From assembly GCF_000717715.1 (NCBI RefSeq), contig NZ_JOAI01000016.1, positions 76,274 through 140,273 on the forward strand: a stretch of DNA of 64,000 nt, written 5' to 3'. Each line of letters begins with the position of its first letter. Positions within the stretch are counted from its first letter, which is position 1. The translations under genes were made by a program, and so were the position numbers. Of this stretch, positions 1 to 8,578 are shown one piece after another. Source of the DNA: Streptomyces sp. NRRL B-24484 (GTDB lineage: Bacteria > Actinomycetota > Actinomycetes > Streptomycetales > Streptomycetaceae). The notes beneath the pieces are model-generated. The model saw nothing but the letters and a program-made list of their open reading frames with translations. It was not told where the DNA came from and ran no database searches.

Positions 1-986
1 GCTGGATCGACCGCGGTGCGCGGAGCCTGCCGGTGGCCGCGACCCTGCTCGTCCGCGCGGCCGGGGTGACCGTCCTGCTGGCGGCCACCGGACCGGCCGG
101 GTTCACCGCGGCGGCCGTGCTGCTCGGCGTCGGCAGCCAGGCCTTTCCGACCGCGCACGCCGCGGTGGTCGCCGCCCTCACCGAGGGCCGCCTGCGGGAC
201 GCCGCCCTCGCCGCCGGACGGGCGCTGCGCAACGCGGGCCTCGGGGTCGGGGCGCTGGCCGCCACCGCGGCGACGGCGGGCGGCACCGGCGCCCTGCGGA
301 ACCTCGCCCTGGGCACCGCGCTCGCCTGCCTGCTGGCGGCCGGCCTGGTCTGGTCGCTGCGGCTCGCCGTGCCGCCGACCGCCGCCGAGGAGGCCACCGC
401 GGTCGACGGGCCGGCCGCTGAGGGGCGGACGGGCACCGGCCTGCTGGGCCTGGCCAACCTGCCGTACGCCTTCTGCTTCGACGTGCTCGAAGTCGCCCTG
501 CCCGCGCTGCTGGTGACCACCCTGCACGTCGCACCGGCCTGGTCCTCGGGCATCTTCGTCGGCAACACCGTGCTGGTGATCACCACCCAGCTCGCCGTGG
601 TGCTGTGGATCTCCCGCCGCTCCCGGCGGTCCGTCCTGGCCGCCTCCGGCCTGGTGCTCGCCCTCTCCTACCTCGGCTTCTGGGCGGCCGGCACGCTCGG
701 CGGCACCGCCGGGGCCGCAGCCGTCGCGGGTGTCGCGGTGCTCTACACCGCGGGCGAGATCCTCTACACCGGCACCGGCACCGCCCTGGTGGTCGCCGCC
801 GCACCGCCCGCCCGCCTCGGCCGGGCCCTCGCCCGCTGGGAGCTCTCCGGCGGCCTCGGCCGCGCCGCCGCCCCCGCCGCCCTGACCGCCCTCCTCGCCG
901 CCGGCCCCCACCTCCTGTGGCCCGTCCTCGCCGCCGCCACCATCCTCGGCGCCGCCCTCGTCCACCGCATCGGCCCCCGGGTGTGA
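1..986 (+). CDS. MFS transporter, C-terminal part (5' end outside window)
   Basis: The reading frame is open from position 3 to the stop at 986, so the gene enters from the left edge and its true start is not visible; the GTG at 33 is internal. The visible 327 residues are almost wholly hydrophobic, with about eight to nine candidate membrane helices broken by short basic loops such as ISRRSRRS near residue 200. That pattern fits the C-terminal two thirds of a 12-helix Major Facilitator Superfamily carrier in the cytoplasmic membrane. No substrate-specific motif is visible, so export of a drug or small metabolite is only a guess. Composition matches the rest of the window. Another polytopic carrier family cannot be excluded without the N-terminal half. 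Confidence 0.75.
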   Translation, partial: WIDRGARSLPVAATLLVRAAGVTVLLAATGPAGFTAAAVLLGVGSQAFPTAHAAVVAALTEGRLRDAALAAGRALRNAGLGVGALAATAATAGGTGALRNLALGTALACLLAAGLVWSLRLAVPPTAAEEATAVDGPAAEGRTGTGLLGLANLPYAFCFDVLEVALPALLVTTLHVAPAWSSGIFVGNTVLVITTQLAVVLWISRRSRRSVLAASGLVLALSYLGFWAAGTLGGTAGAAAVAGVAVLYTAGEILYTGTGTALVVAAAPPARLGRALARWELSGGLGRAAAPAALTALLAAGPHLLWPVLAAATILGAALVHRIGPRV

Positions 987-1017
987 GGGACACCACCGCC
1001 GAGGTGCCGCCCCCGGG

Positions 1018-1182
1018 CCGACCTCGGCCTCCGCGGTCGAGTGGGAGGACGTTGGGCGCCCACGGCAGCACGAGCGCAGGCTCGCCGTCCCCTTCGGCCG
1101 GGAGGCGGCGATCCCGGAGACGGTGGGTGTCGTGCTCGACACCGAGCCGCTCACCGCCTGGGTGCGCGGACGGCGCAGCCGC
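1018..1182 (+). pseudogene. Possible remnant of a Uma2-family (DUF820) protein
   Basis: Reading frame 1 here gives HERRLAVPFGREAAIPETVG followed by VVLDTEPLTAW. This resembles the C-terminal strand pair of Uma2 (DUF820) nuclease-like proteins as I remember it, which often ends PxPVGxxLDT. There is no start codon with a ribosome site and no upstream coding sequence, and the frame runs on without a plausible end until 1443. I read it as the degenerate 3' tail of a lost gene. Chance similarity is possible because the match is short and was judged by eye. Confidence 0.3.
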
Positions 1183-1749
1183 AGTCGGGGTGCTTGCCGG
1201 CCGGGGTATTTGTCAGGAGCCGGCGGAATGCCGCGTGCGGACGGGATTCGGACGGTTCGTGGGCCTGCCACGGTACTTCTGGCCGATCGTTTCGGGACAA
1301 GGCCCGCGTTTCTTCGTTGGCGGACGGTGCGGCAGACGGTCGCACAGAACGGGCCGAGGTCGGCCGGTGTCTCGTGCACGCCCGGCCGCATGCCGGATCC
1401 GCCCTTGGCCGCCGTTCGGTCGTCACACCGAATTGCTCCGTGAGGCACGTCCGGCGGACCCGCACGGTACGGGCACGGCGGCCGCCCGGTGAAGCCCGAT
1501 CGCCGCGGGCGTTTGCCCGGCGCGGATGCCGCCCACTCCACTGATCGTCAGCCGCAGGACATCCGGGCGCCTCCGAATCGCTGTCGATCCGTCACCTCTG
1601 TTGCCGGTCATGGCCAATCTCTTTGGAGCGATTGGCGGGAACCGGGCGGTCGTTGGTCACGAACCATCAGTTGATCTTTTGACGCCGTGAAACCCAGTCG
1701 ATAGCGTCCGCCTGTTCGAACCGGCGCGGGGGGCGTCGCGCCTCCCGAA
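1183..1749. other. Non-coding stretch before the S1-like protease gene
   Basis: About 570 bases without a convincing gene. Several open frames cross it (for example 1123-1443 plus and 1151-1465 minus), but none has a good ribosome site or normal actinomycete codon use. G+C is lower than in the neighbouring genes. The last 100 bases presumably contain the promoter of the protease-like gene, but I cannot place -35 and -10 boxes with confidence. Confidence 0.5.
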
Positions 1750-1770
1750 ATGTCTATTTCTGGAGTGCTT

Positions 1771-3306
1771 GTGCGTAGGGTTCACAGATCGGCGTGGCTG
1801 CTCGCGGCCGCGCTGGCCATACCTGGGGCGGTCGGCTCGGTGCCGGCGTCCGCCGCGGATGTCGTCGCACCGCTGGCGGTCGAGGGGTTCGCCTACCCGG
1901 ATGCGGCGCGGCTCCTGGCGGAGCAGAACATCACCTTGAAGACCGGGGACGGGAACATCCGGCTCGCCGAGTGCAATGCGGCGTCGGGCCTGGTGTGGGT
2001 CTCCCGCAGGCAGGGCGGTGATGTCTGTTTCAAGGTCACCGGCGCTTCCGGCTACCTCGCGATGGAGATCTCCCAGGTCTACAAGATCAAGGGCGACGAC
2101 CACGCGGTCAAGGCGATGCTCGACGCCAACGGCACCGTGAGCAGCGTCGACATCCTGAAGAACGAGTGGACCTCGGTCGGCGAGGGCGACTCGCCGACCG
2201 GCCAGCAGAAGTCCGTTCTGCTGGAACTCTCCGCCGGTGGTGGAACGGCGGCGGCTTCGTCCGGCGAGTTCGCGGCCGTCGGCTCGGTGGCGGTCGGCGC
2301 AGCCGGCCACGCCGGCTCCCGGGGCTGCACCGGCACGCTGGTCGATCCGCTGTGGGTGCTCACCTCGGCGGGCTGCTTCACCGACAATCCCGGTTCTCTG
2401 GCCGCGGGCGCACCGGCGGCGAAGAGCACCTTCACCGTGGGCGGCCGAGCCGTCGACATCAGCGAACTGGCCCCCCGGACCGACCGGGACGCCGTCCTGG
2501 CCCGCCTCGCCGCCCCGGTCACCGACATCGCCCCGGTGAAGCTCGCCACCACCGCCCCTGCGAGCGGTGCGGGCGTGAAGGTCGCGGGCTTCGGCCGCAC
2601 CGCCACCGACTGGTGGTCGACCAAGGCCCGTACCACCGCCCAGACCCTGGGTGCGGTCTCGGCCACGGGTCTCGACATCACCCCCGCGAACGGTGCCGCA
2701 CCGGTCTGCGCCGGTGACTCCGGCGCGCCGCTCCTCGCGGACCGCAACGGCACCACCGAACTGGTGGGCGTGGTCTCACGGTCCTGGCGGGGCGGCTGCC
2801 TGGGCACCCCGTCGGTCGAAACCCGCACCAACGCCACCGGTTCCCGCATCGACGACCTCGGCCAGTGGGTCCAGCAGACCCGGTTCCGTACCGCTTCGGT
2901 TGCGAACAGTTTCAGCAACCGCTGCCTGTACGTGAGCTGGCGCACCCCCGACAACGGCGGTCCGGCGCAGCAAGTGGGCTGCGACCGGCAGTTCGCCGAC
3001 CAGGTGTGGAAGCTGGAACCGGTCACGGGCGGCGGCTACCAGTTCCGCAATCCGGTGACCAACCGCTGCCTGTTCGTGTCCTGGCGCACGCCTGGGAACA
3101 ACGTGCCGGTGACCCAGTACGACTGCAACCCCGAGTGGGGCGACCAGGTCTGGTACCTCGACCCAGTGGCGAGCGGCGGCTACCAGATCCGCAACTCGGT
3201 GACCAACCGCTGCATGTACGTCTCGTGGCGCACGCCCGAGGACGGTGCACCGGTGCTCCAGTACGACTGCAACCCCGAGTGGGCCGACCAGGTCTGGAAG
3301 ATCTGA
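1771..3306 (+). CDS. Secreted S1-protease-like protein with ricin-type lectin domain; catalytic His missing
   Basis: Start GTG 1771 is preferred over ATG 1750: it has GGAG five bases upstream and gives a classic signal peptide (RRVHRSAWLLAAALA, cut near ASAA). An N-terminal region of about 110 residues with SGLVWVSRR precedes a trypsin-like fold at residues 170-370. The Ser motif GDSGAP (S317) and a candidate Asp (D240 in DAVLARL) are present, but the TAAHC motif reads TSAGC, so Gly201 replaces the catalytic His. The C-terminus has three repeats of about 45 residues, each with NRCxYVSWRTP and a DQVW end, the QxW signature of a ricin B beta-trefoil. It probably acts outside the cell as a carbohydrate-binding pseudoprotease. 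Chymotrypsin-fold proteins with an altered His box are, from memory, frequent in streptomycetes. It stands alone, with a terminator just downstream. Confidence 0.85.
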   Translation: MRRVHRSAWLLAAALAIPGAVGSVPASAADVVAPLAVEGFAYPDAARLLAEQNITLKTGDGNIRLAECNAASGLVWVSRRQGGDVCFKVTGASGYLAMEISQVYKIKGDDHAVKAMLDANGTVSSVDILKNEWTSVGEGDSPTGQQKSVLLELSAGGGTAAASSGEFAAVGSVAVGAAGHAGSRGCTGTLVDPLWVLTSAGCFTDNPGSLAAGAPAAKSTFTVGGRAVDISELAPRTDRDAVLARLAAPVTDIAPVKLATTAPASGAGVKVAGFGRTATDWWSTKARTTAQTLGAVSATGLDITPANGAAPVCAGDSGAPLLADRNGTTELVGVVSRSWRGGCLGTPSVETRTNATGSRIDDLGQWVQQTRFRTASVANSFSNRCLYVSWRTPDNGGPAQQVGCDRQFADQVWKLEPVTGGGYQFRNPVTNRCLFVSWRTPGNNVPVTQYDCNPEWGDQVWYLDPVASGGYQIRNSVTNRCMYVSWRTPEDGAPVLQYDCNPEWADQVWKI

Positions 3307-3315
3307 CGGCAGGTT

Positions 3316-3353
3316 CGGATGCCGCCTCCGCTTCCTGGCGACGGCGGCATCCG
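3316..3353 (+). terminator. Hairpin terminator after the protease-like gene
   Basis: An 11-bp perfect inverted repeat (CGGATGCCGCC at 3316-3326 and its complement at 3343-3353) with a 16-base loop begins 10 bases after the stop codon. No T tract follows, as is usual in this group. Confidence 0.55.
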
Positions 3354-3481
3354 GGCCCTGCATCACCGCGCCCGTGGACGGACCGGGGCGGCAGTTCCAC
3401 AGCGGGCACACAGAGGAAAGCTCGTGTGTGCGAAGGCTCGGGCCTGAAGAAGGTGCCGAGACCAGGGCGATCGGCGGGACG

Positions 3482-3503
3482 TGCGACATGTCGCTGCGAC
3501 ATG
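3482..3503 (+). promoter_or_regulatory. Palindrome plus direct repeat upstream of the toxin gene
   Basis: GCGACATGTCGC (3483-3494) is a perfect 12-bp palindrome, and TGCGACATG occurs twice at a 13-base interval (3482-3490 and 3495-3503). It lies 60-80 bases before the start of the ALF-repeat toxin gene, a natural place for a repressor or activator site. The binding protein is unknown. Confidence 0.35.
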
Positions 3504-3563
3504 AGCGTTTGGCATCACCGGCCGGGGAGCCGGTGGTCGACATGATGGGATTTCAGATCTCTG

Positions 3564-6500
3564 ATGAAAGTCACTGAGAACCGAAGGACAGGCCTACGAC
3601 GCGGTGCCGTAGGGCTCGTCGCCGGAGGCCTGTTGGCAGGGCTGTTGGCGGTGCCGGCCGCGGCCGACACCGCTCCGGCGGCCGGGCCGGTCGCGGACCG
3701 GGTGACGGCGGTCGCGGCGTGGAAGGACGGTGGGCCAGCCGTCAAGCGTGCTGCCGAGACCGCACTTGCGGGCTCGGACGCGGACGTGCATGCGTTTGTG
3801 TCGTCGGGCAGGACGGCCGCGGCCGAACAGGACCTGCGTTCGCGGGTCGAGGAGTTGATCGCGGTCTCCGGGCCGGGCGTGCGGGAGGCGGCCACCAAGG
3901 CACTCGCCGGATCCGCCGCGGACCTGCAGAAGTTCATGGACAGCGGCTTCCGCCGCCCGTTCGAGGACGACCAGCGCGTGCTGGCGACCCAGATCATGTC
4001 GAACGGCGGACCGGGCGTGCGCGCCGCCGCCAACAAGGCCCTCGACGGCACCATCGACGACGTCAACGCGTTCCTGAACACCGCCCAGTACACGGCACGC
4101 GACGACGACGACCACGTCAAGGCGACCCAACTGCTGTCCACCGGCGGCCCGGAGGTGCGGAAGGCCGCCAACATCGCCCTGGACGGGTCGATCGACGACG
4201 TACGGGAATTCCTGCGCTACGGCTACCAGACCGCAGCCGCGCACGACCAGGAGACGTTGACGGTCGCTCAGCTGGCCGACCTGACCAAGAACGCCTCCAG
4301 CCGGGCCGGTGAGCAGGCCAAGACCGCGAAGGACGCCGCGGCAAAGGCCGTCGAGGCGACCGCGCTCGCCAAGCAGGCCGCCGAGCGGGCCGCCGCCGAG
4401 ACCAAGGCCGCCCAGGGCGAGGCCGGCAAGGCGTCCAACGCCGCCGGTCGCGCCGCGGACGCCGCCGAGAGGGCGGCGAAGGCCGCGCGGCAGGCCTCCG
4501 ACGCTGCCGCTGCCGCGAACGAGGCGGCCCGGCAGGCGGCCAGTGCGGCCGCCGACGCCGCCAAGGCCTCCGAGCTCGCGGGCGCCGCCGCCACCGCGGC
4601 CCGTTCCGCGGCAGGGAAGGCGGCCGACGACGCCTCGAAGGCCGAGATCGCCAAGCAGGCGGCGGTCGCTGCCCGCGATGCTGCCAGGTACGCCGGCAGC
4701 GCGGGCGAGGCTGCCGCGTGGGCCGGCCGTGCCGCGTCTCAGGCGAAGCTGGCCACGCAGGCGGCGAAGTCTGCCGGTGACAACGCGGACGCCGCGGCAG
4801 CAGCAGCGCTCGAAGCCTCGAACCAGTCCGGTGTGACCGGCGAGGCGGCCGACCGGGCCCGGCAGGCCGCGGACCGGGCCAAGGCCGCATCGGCCGAGGC
4901 CAAGCGGGCCGCGAACGCCGTCGCCAAGATCTCGGCCGATGCCGAGGCGGCGGCAGGGGACGCCAAGCGTGCCTCGGACGCCTCCGCCGCGCACGCCGCG
5001 GCGGCCGCCGCCGCCGCCGATGCCGCCGCCCAGCACGCCGGGGACGCGGCCAGTTCCACCGCCACGGCGCAGGCCGCCGCCACCGAGGCGGCGGCAGCCG
5101 CCGACACGGCGGCCGACACGGCCACCCAGGCGCACAAGGTCGCCGACATCGCCCGCGCCTCCGACCAGGAACGCCTGGCCGCGCAGCAGGCCGCGGAGGT
5201 CGCCAAGGCCCAGGAGGCCTACTTCGAGGAGGCCCGCAAGGCCAAGGCCGCTGCGTGGGAGTCCGGCAAGGCCACTGCATTCGCCGCCGATACCGAACGC
5301 CTCATCACCGAGGCCACCGCTGCCGGCGTCGAGCAGTCCACCGCCGTCGCCAAGGGCCGCCAGGCCGCCGTCCGCCTTCTCACCACGGGTGGCCCCTGGC
5401 TCCAGAGCGCAGCCCAGGCAGCTCTCGAAGGTCACGACGGCGACGTGCTCGCCTTCCTGAACACCGATCTCCCGCTGGCCCGCGAGCGTGACGACCGAGC
5501 CAGTGTCCTGGCGCTCGCACAGGGCTCCACCAAGCTGGAACAGCGGCTCGCCGCCGAGACCGCAGCAGTGGGCACCGTCGAACAGGTCCGAGCCTTCCTG
5601 GCCACCGGCGCCTACCCCGGCAAGGACGACGACGACCGCGTCCGGGCCACCCAGATCATGTCCACCGGCGGACCCGGCGTCCGAGCGGCCGCCAACAAGG
5701 CCCTCAACGGCACCATCGAGGACGTTCGCGCGTTCCTGGCCACCGGCCAGTACGCCGCGCGCAACGACGACAACCGCGTCCTGATCACCCAGGCCATGTC
5801 CACCGGCGGCCCCGAGGTCAAGGCAGCGGCCCAGGCCGTCCTGTCCGGTCCCGCCTCCGGCCTCGAACCGTTCCTGACCGTCGGGCTGCCCAAGGCCCGC
5901 CAACGCGACGCCTTCACCGCGGCCCACGTCGCGACCGTCTCCGCCTACCTGCAGGCCATCGACGGCAACGTCGCCCTGGCCCGCAAGTACGCCGCCGAGG
6001 CGGCCCAGTCGTACGCCACCGCCCGCGGCGCCGCCAGCGAAGCCGCCGGCTACGCCAACCAGGCCCAGACCTCCGCCACCCAGGCCGCCGACTGGGCCGC
6101 CAAGGCGGCCGAATCCGCCCGCCAGGCCCAGGCCTCCGCCACACAGGCCGCCGGCTACGCCAAACAGGCCCGCACCGCCGCCGCGTCCGCCGAGGCGGCG
6201 GCCCGCAGCGCCGACGTATCCGCCAGTGCTGCCGCCGGATACGCACGGCAGGCCCGGCAGGACGCCAGCGACGCCAAGACCTACGCCGACCAGGCCCGGA
6301 ACTCGGCGATCGCCGCCGGAAAGAGCGCCGAAGAAGCCCGTCAGGCTGCCGACCAGGCCTGGGCGGAGGTGTGGAAGAACCGTCAGGTCACTACTGACGA
6401 AGGAAAGATGCAGAGCCAGACGGCCGTCGTCGACGACAACGGCCGGGTCTCCTTCGTGATGGTGGTTCAGCGGCCCGACATGAAGCAGGACTACGTCGAG

Positions 6501-7994
6501 CACGGGACCAACTGCGTCGAGTACGACCCGGAATTCATGGCCGTCCTCCTCAGCAACTGGAAGGAGGGCAAGGACGGGCACCTCTACTGCGACCAGCCCG
6601 TGACCGTCACGGTCTCCGGCACCGTCGACTACTACTTGAAGACCTGCCCGGAACCCAACCTCACCATCGCCGCCTGCCAGGGCAAGTACTCGACGTGGGA
6701 CACGATCCTGCTCGACACCCGCACGCTCAGCAATGAGCACTACGAAACCACCGTCGAGAAGCAGTACAAGAGCACCAGGCAGTTCATCCTCGAAGCGATC
6801 ACCAGCGACTTCGTCAAGTGCTGGAACAACCCAGGCCTCAACGGTCCATGCGCCTGGGCGGCCTCAAACTTCATCCCCTACGGCACCCTCGCCAAGGGCG
6901 CCAAGGCCGTCGTCGCCTTCCGCTACGCGCTTGAGACCGGCGTCGCCCTCGAGGACGCCAAACTGGCCCTCCAGGCCAGCCTCGAGGGCTTCAAGGACGC
7001 AACCGTCGGCAAACTGCTGGCCACCGCGGATGCCATCGCCGCGTTCCGACTGACTCTGAAGGACGGCAAGGGCGTTGACGAGTCACTTGCCGCCCTCCGC
7101 AAGAACCCCAGCATCGCCCCGGAGACCCTCCGTCAGCTCGAGACGGAGAAGAAGCTCACCGATGTGATTCGGGCGTCCTGCCCGACCGGCAATAGCTTCC
7201 CGGCAGGCACCAAGGTCCTCATGGCGGACGGCACCGCGCGTGCAATCGAGACCGTCCGGGTCGGTGACCTCGTCCTCGCGGCCGATCCGCTGACCGGTGC
7301 CCGCGGGCCCCGGGCGGTGACGGCCACCATCTACACTCCCGACGATCGCGACTTCGCGGAACTGACAGTCACGCACGGTGACGGAACCTCGGGCAAGATC
7401 ACCGCCACCGCCCACCATCCGTTCTGGGTCCGATCCACCGCCACGTGGACCGACGCCGCGAACATCCGCCCGGGCGACACGCTCCGTACCGATGCCGGCG
7501 ACGCGGTCGCCGTGTCCTCGGTCCGGAAGTGGAGCGGACTCGAAGCCGCATACAACCTCACCGTCGACGAACTGCACACCTACCACGTGATGGCCGGGAC
7601 CACCGCGGTCCTGGTGCACAACTCCGGCTCTGCTTGCCCGCTGATCGGTGTTCCGGCAGCCGCGTTCGACCGTGTGATGGCAAGGCTGAGCAATCTCCGG
7701 ATCGGCGACAAGCGAATCGTCTTCTCCGTCGAGGCCTTCGGCTCAAGGGCTGGAAGCACGTTCAGGAGGCCTGACGGGCCCACGCCTGATTCCGACCTCG
7801 ATCTGCTGGCGACCATCGACCCTGCCGAGTTGACAGGCAGGAACCAAGCCTGGATAGATCAGACGATCCAGTCCATCAAGGACGACTTCAAGGCTGAGAC
7901 CGGCATCACGCTCAGCCTGCATTATCCCGACAATGTCACGATGTTTAGGAAATCGATCGAGGGTGCGGAGTACCTTCCGATCCCGCTCGGCTGA
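3564..7994 (+). CDS. Giant ALF-repeat polymorphic toxin with Hint domain and nucleotidyltransferase-like tip
   Basis: 1476 residues. Residues 1-35 form a signal peptide (LRRGAVGLVAGGLLAGLLAV, then PAAA). Residues 45-235 and about 590-800 are ALF repeats with units like GGPGVRAAANKALDGTIDDV and AFL. Residues 240-570 and 810-940 are Ala-rich heptad-like helices, probably long coiled coils. Residues 940-1200 are unassigned. A Hint (hedgehog/intein-type) autoprocessing domain spans about 1206-1353, with NSFPAGTKVLMADGT, TATAHHPFWV, AAYNLTVDELHTYHV and the end VLVHN. After this the 123-residue tip carries FGSRAGS (G1393-S1394) and DSDLDLL (D1411, D1413), the GS...DxD signature of nucleotidyltransferases. 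The arrangement of secretion signal, repeat stalk, releasing Hint and variable tip is that of secreted polymorphic toxins. The final kilobase is more A/T-rich than the stalk, as expected of an exchangeable tip. The target could be tRNA or protein; the third NTase acidic residue is not obvious. The ribosome site at ATG 3564 is weak. Confidence 0.85.
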   Translation: MKVTENRRTGLRRGAVGLVAGGLLAGLLAVPAAADTAPAAGPVADRVTAVAAWKDGGPAVKRAAETALAGSDADVHAFVSSGRTAAAEQDLRSRVEELIAVSGPGVREAATKALAGSAADLQKFMDSGFRRPFEDDQRVLATQIMSNGGPGVRAAANKALDGTIDDVNAFLNTAQYTARDDDDHVKATQLLSTGGPEVRKAANIALDGSIDDVREFLRYGYQTAAAHDQETLTVAQLADLTKNASSRAGEQAKTAKDAAAKAVEATALAKQAAERAAAETKAAQGEAGKASNAAGRAADAAERAAKAARQASDAAAAANEAARQAASAAADAAKASELAGAAATAARSAAGKAADDASKAEIAKQAAVAARDAARYAGSAGEAAAWAGRAASQAKLATQAAKSAGDNADAAAAAALEASNQSGVTGEAADRARQAADRAKAASAEAKRAANAVAKISADAEAAAGDAKRASDASAAHAAAAAAAADAAAQHAGDAASSTATAQAAATEAAAAADTAADTATQAHKVADIARASDQERLAAQQAAEVAKAQEAYFEEARKAKAAAWESGKATAFAADTERLITEATAAGVEQSTAVAKGRQAAVRLLTTGGPWLQSAAQAALEGHDGDVLAFLNTDLPLARERDDRASVLALAQGSTKLEQRLAAETAAVGTVEQVRAFLATGAYPGKDDDDRVRATQIMSTGGPGVRAAANKALNGTIEDVRAFLATGQYAARNDDNRVLITQAMSTGGPEVKAAAQAVLSGPASGLEPFLTVGLPKARQRDAFTAAHVATVSAYLQAIDGNVALARKYAAEAAQSYATARGAASEAAGYANQAQTSATQAADWAAKAAESARQAQASATQAAGYAKQARTAAASAEAAARSADVSASAAAGYARQARQDASDAKTYADQARNSAIAAGKSAEEARQAADQAWAEVWKNRQVTTDEGKMQSQTAVVDDNGRVSFVMVVQRPDMKQDYVEHGTNCVEYDPEFMAVLLSNWKEGKDGHLYCDQPVTVTVSGTVDYYLKTCPEPNLTIAACQGKYSTWDTILLDTRTLSNEHYETTVEKQYKSTRQFILEAITSDFVKCWNNPGLNGPCAWAASNFIPYGTLAKGAKAVVAFRYALETGVALEDAKLALQASLEGFKDATVGKLLATADAIAAFRLTLKDGKGVDESLAALRKNPSIAPETLRQLETEKKLTDVIRASCPTGNSFPAGTKVLMADGTARAIETVRVGDLVLAADPLTGARGPRAVTATIYTPDDRDFAELTVTHGDGTSGKITATAHHPFWVRSTATWTDAANIRPGDTLRTDAGDAVAVSSVRKWSGLEAAYNLTVDELHTYHVMAGTTAVLVHNSGSACPLIGVPAAAFDRVMARLSNLRIGDKRIVFSVEAFGSRAGSTFRRPDGPTPDSDLDLLATIDPAELTGRNQAWIDQTIQSIKDDFKAETGITLSLHYPDNVTMFRKSIEGAEYLPIPLG

Positions 7995-8004
7995 GAGAGG
8001 CGAC

Positions 8005-8340
8005 ATGGTGGTTCTCACGGTGGACGGCACGGAGATCTCGCTGGGCCACACCCAGCGCCTCCGACAGCAGTCGCCCTATCCTGGCGGCCACCGATACCGG
8101 GTCGTCATCGAGGGCCCGGCGACGACGGGAAGGTGGTTCACCGATGTGGCGTCGGAGACTGATCTGAGTGATCAGGACCAGTGGATGATTCTCCGCGGAC
8201 TCGACCGCGTGGTCGGGAGCGAGAAGATCGAGGAGGTCCCTGCTGAATTCCTCCTCAACTCCGTCGACTCCTTCGTCCGCGACGGTGACCGTATCTGCAT
8301 CGAGGGCGTCTGCTCGGAGGTAGTGCCTCCGCGCCGCTGA
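8005..8340 (+). CDS. Candidate immunity protein for the upstream toxin
   Basis: A 111-residue protein starting at ATG 8005, with GAGAGAGG four bases upstream and only 10 bases after the toxin stop codon. The frame is open further upstream but that part overlaps the toxin gene and lacks a ribosome site. The protein is small and acidic, has no signal peptide or membrane helix, and I do not recognise its family; it contains YRVVIEGPATTGRWFTDVA and DQDQWMILRGLDRVV. Position alone, directly after a polymorphic toxin and before a strong terminator, makes it the expected cytoplasmic antidote that would bind the nucleotidyltransferase-like tip. The role is inferred from context, not homology. Confidence 0.7.
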   Translation: MVVLTVDGTEISLGHTQRLRQQSPYPGGHRYRVVIEGPATTGRWFTDVASETDLSDQDQWMILRGLDRVVGSEKIEEVPAEFLLNSVDSFVRDGDRICIEGVCSEVVPPRR

Positions 8341-8360
8341 GCCTGCTTTCTCACGGAACG

Positions 8361-8402
8361 GCGGTGGGCCGGTACCGACACCTGTCGGTACCGGCCCACC
8401 GC
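8361..8402 (+). terminator. Perfect 20-bp hairpin terminator of the toxin-immunity unit
   Basis: GCGGTGGGCCGGTACCGACA at 8361-8380 is followed, after two bases, by its exact complement at 8383-8402. A 20-bp stem with a 2-base spacer is unusually long and flawless. It begins 20 bases after the immunity stop codon. Confidence 0.75.
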
Positions 8403-8578
8403 CGTCTTGGCGACCCGGACGCGGCTCGTCGGCCAGGTTCATGTGCACCCCGTCGCCGAACACCTGACGCCGTTGTGGCACGCCTGTCGCCGGTTACCGG
8501 CGCCGCGACCGTGCCGTTGAGCGCCCAGTCCCGCTGCTTCTGCAGGGAAACCTCCAGGAGCCGGCTGGCCGGCCACGG

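Noticed and set aside
3594..6740. 1048-codon open frame on the minus strand
   Set aside because: Antisense to the ALF-repeat toxin; Gly-rich translation with no recognisable domain and no ribosome site. Long antisense frames are normal at this G+C.
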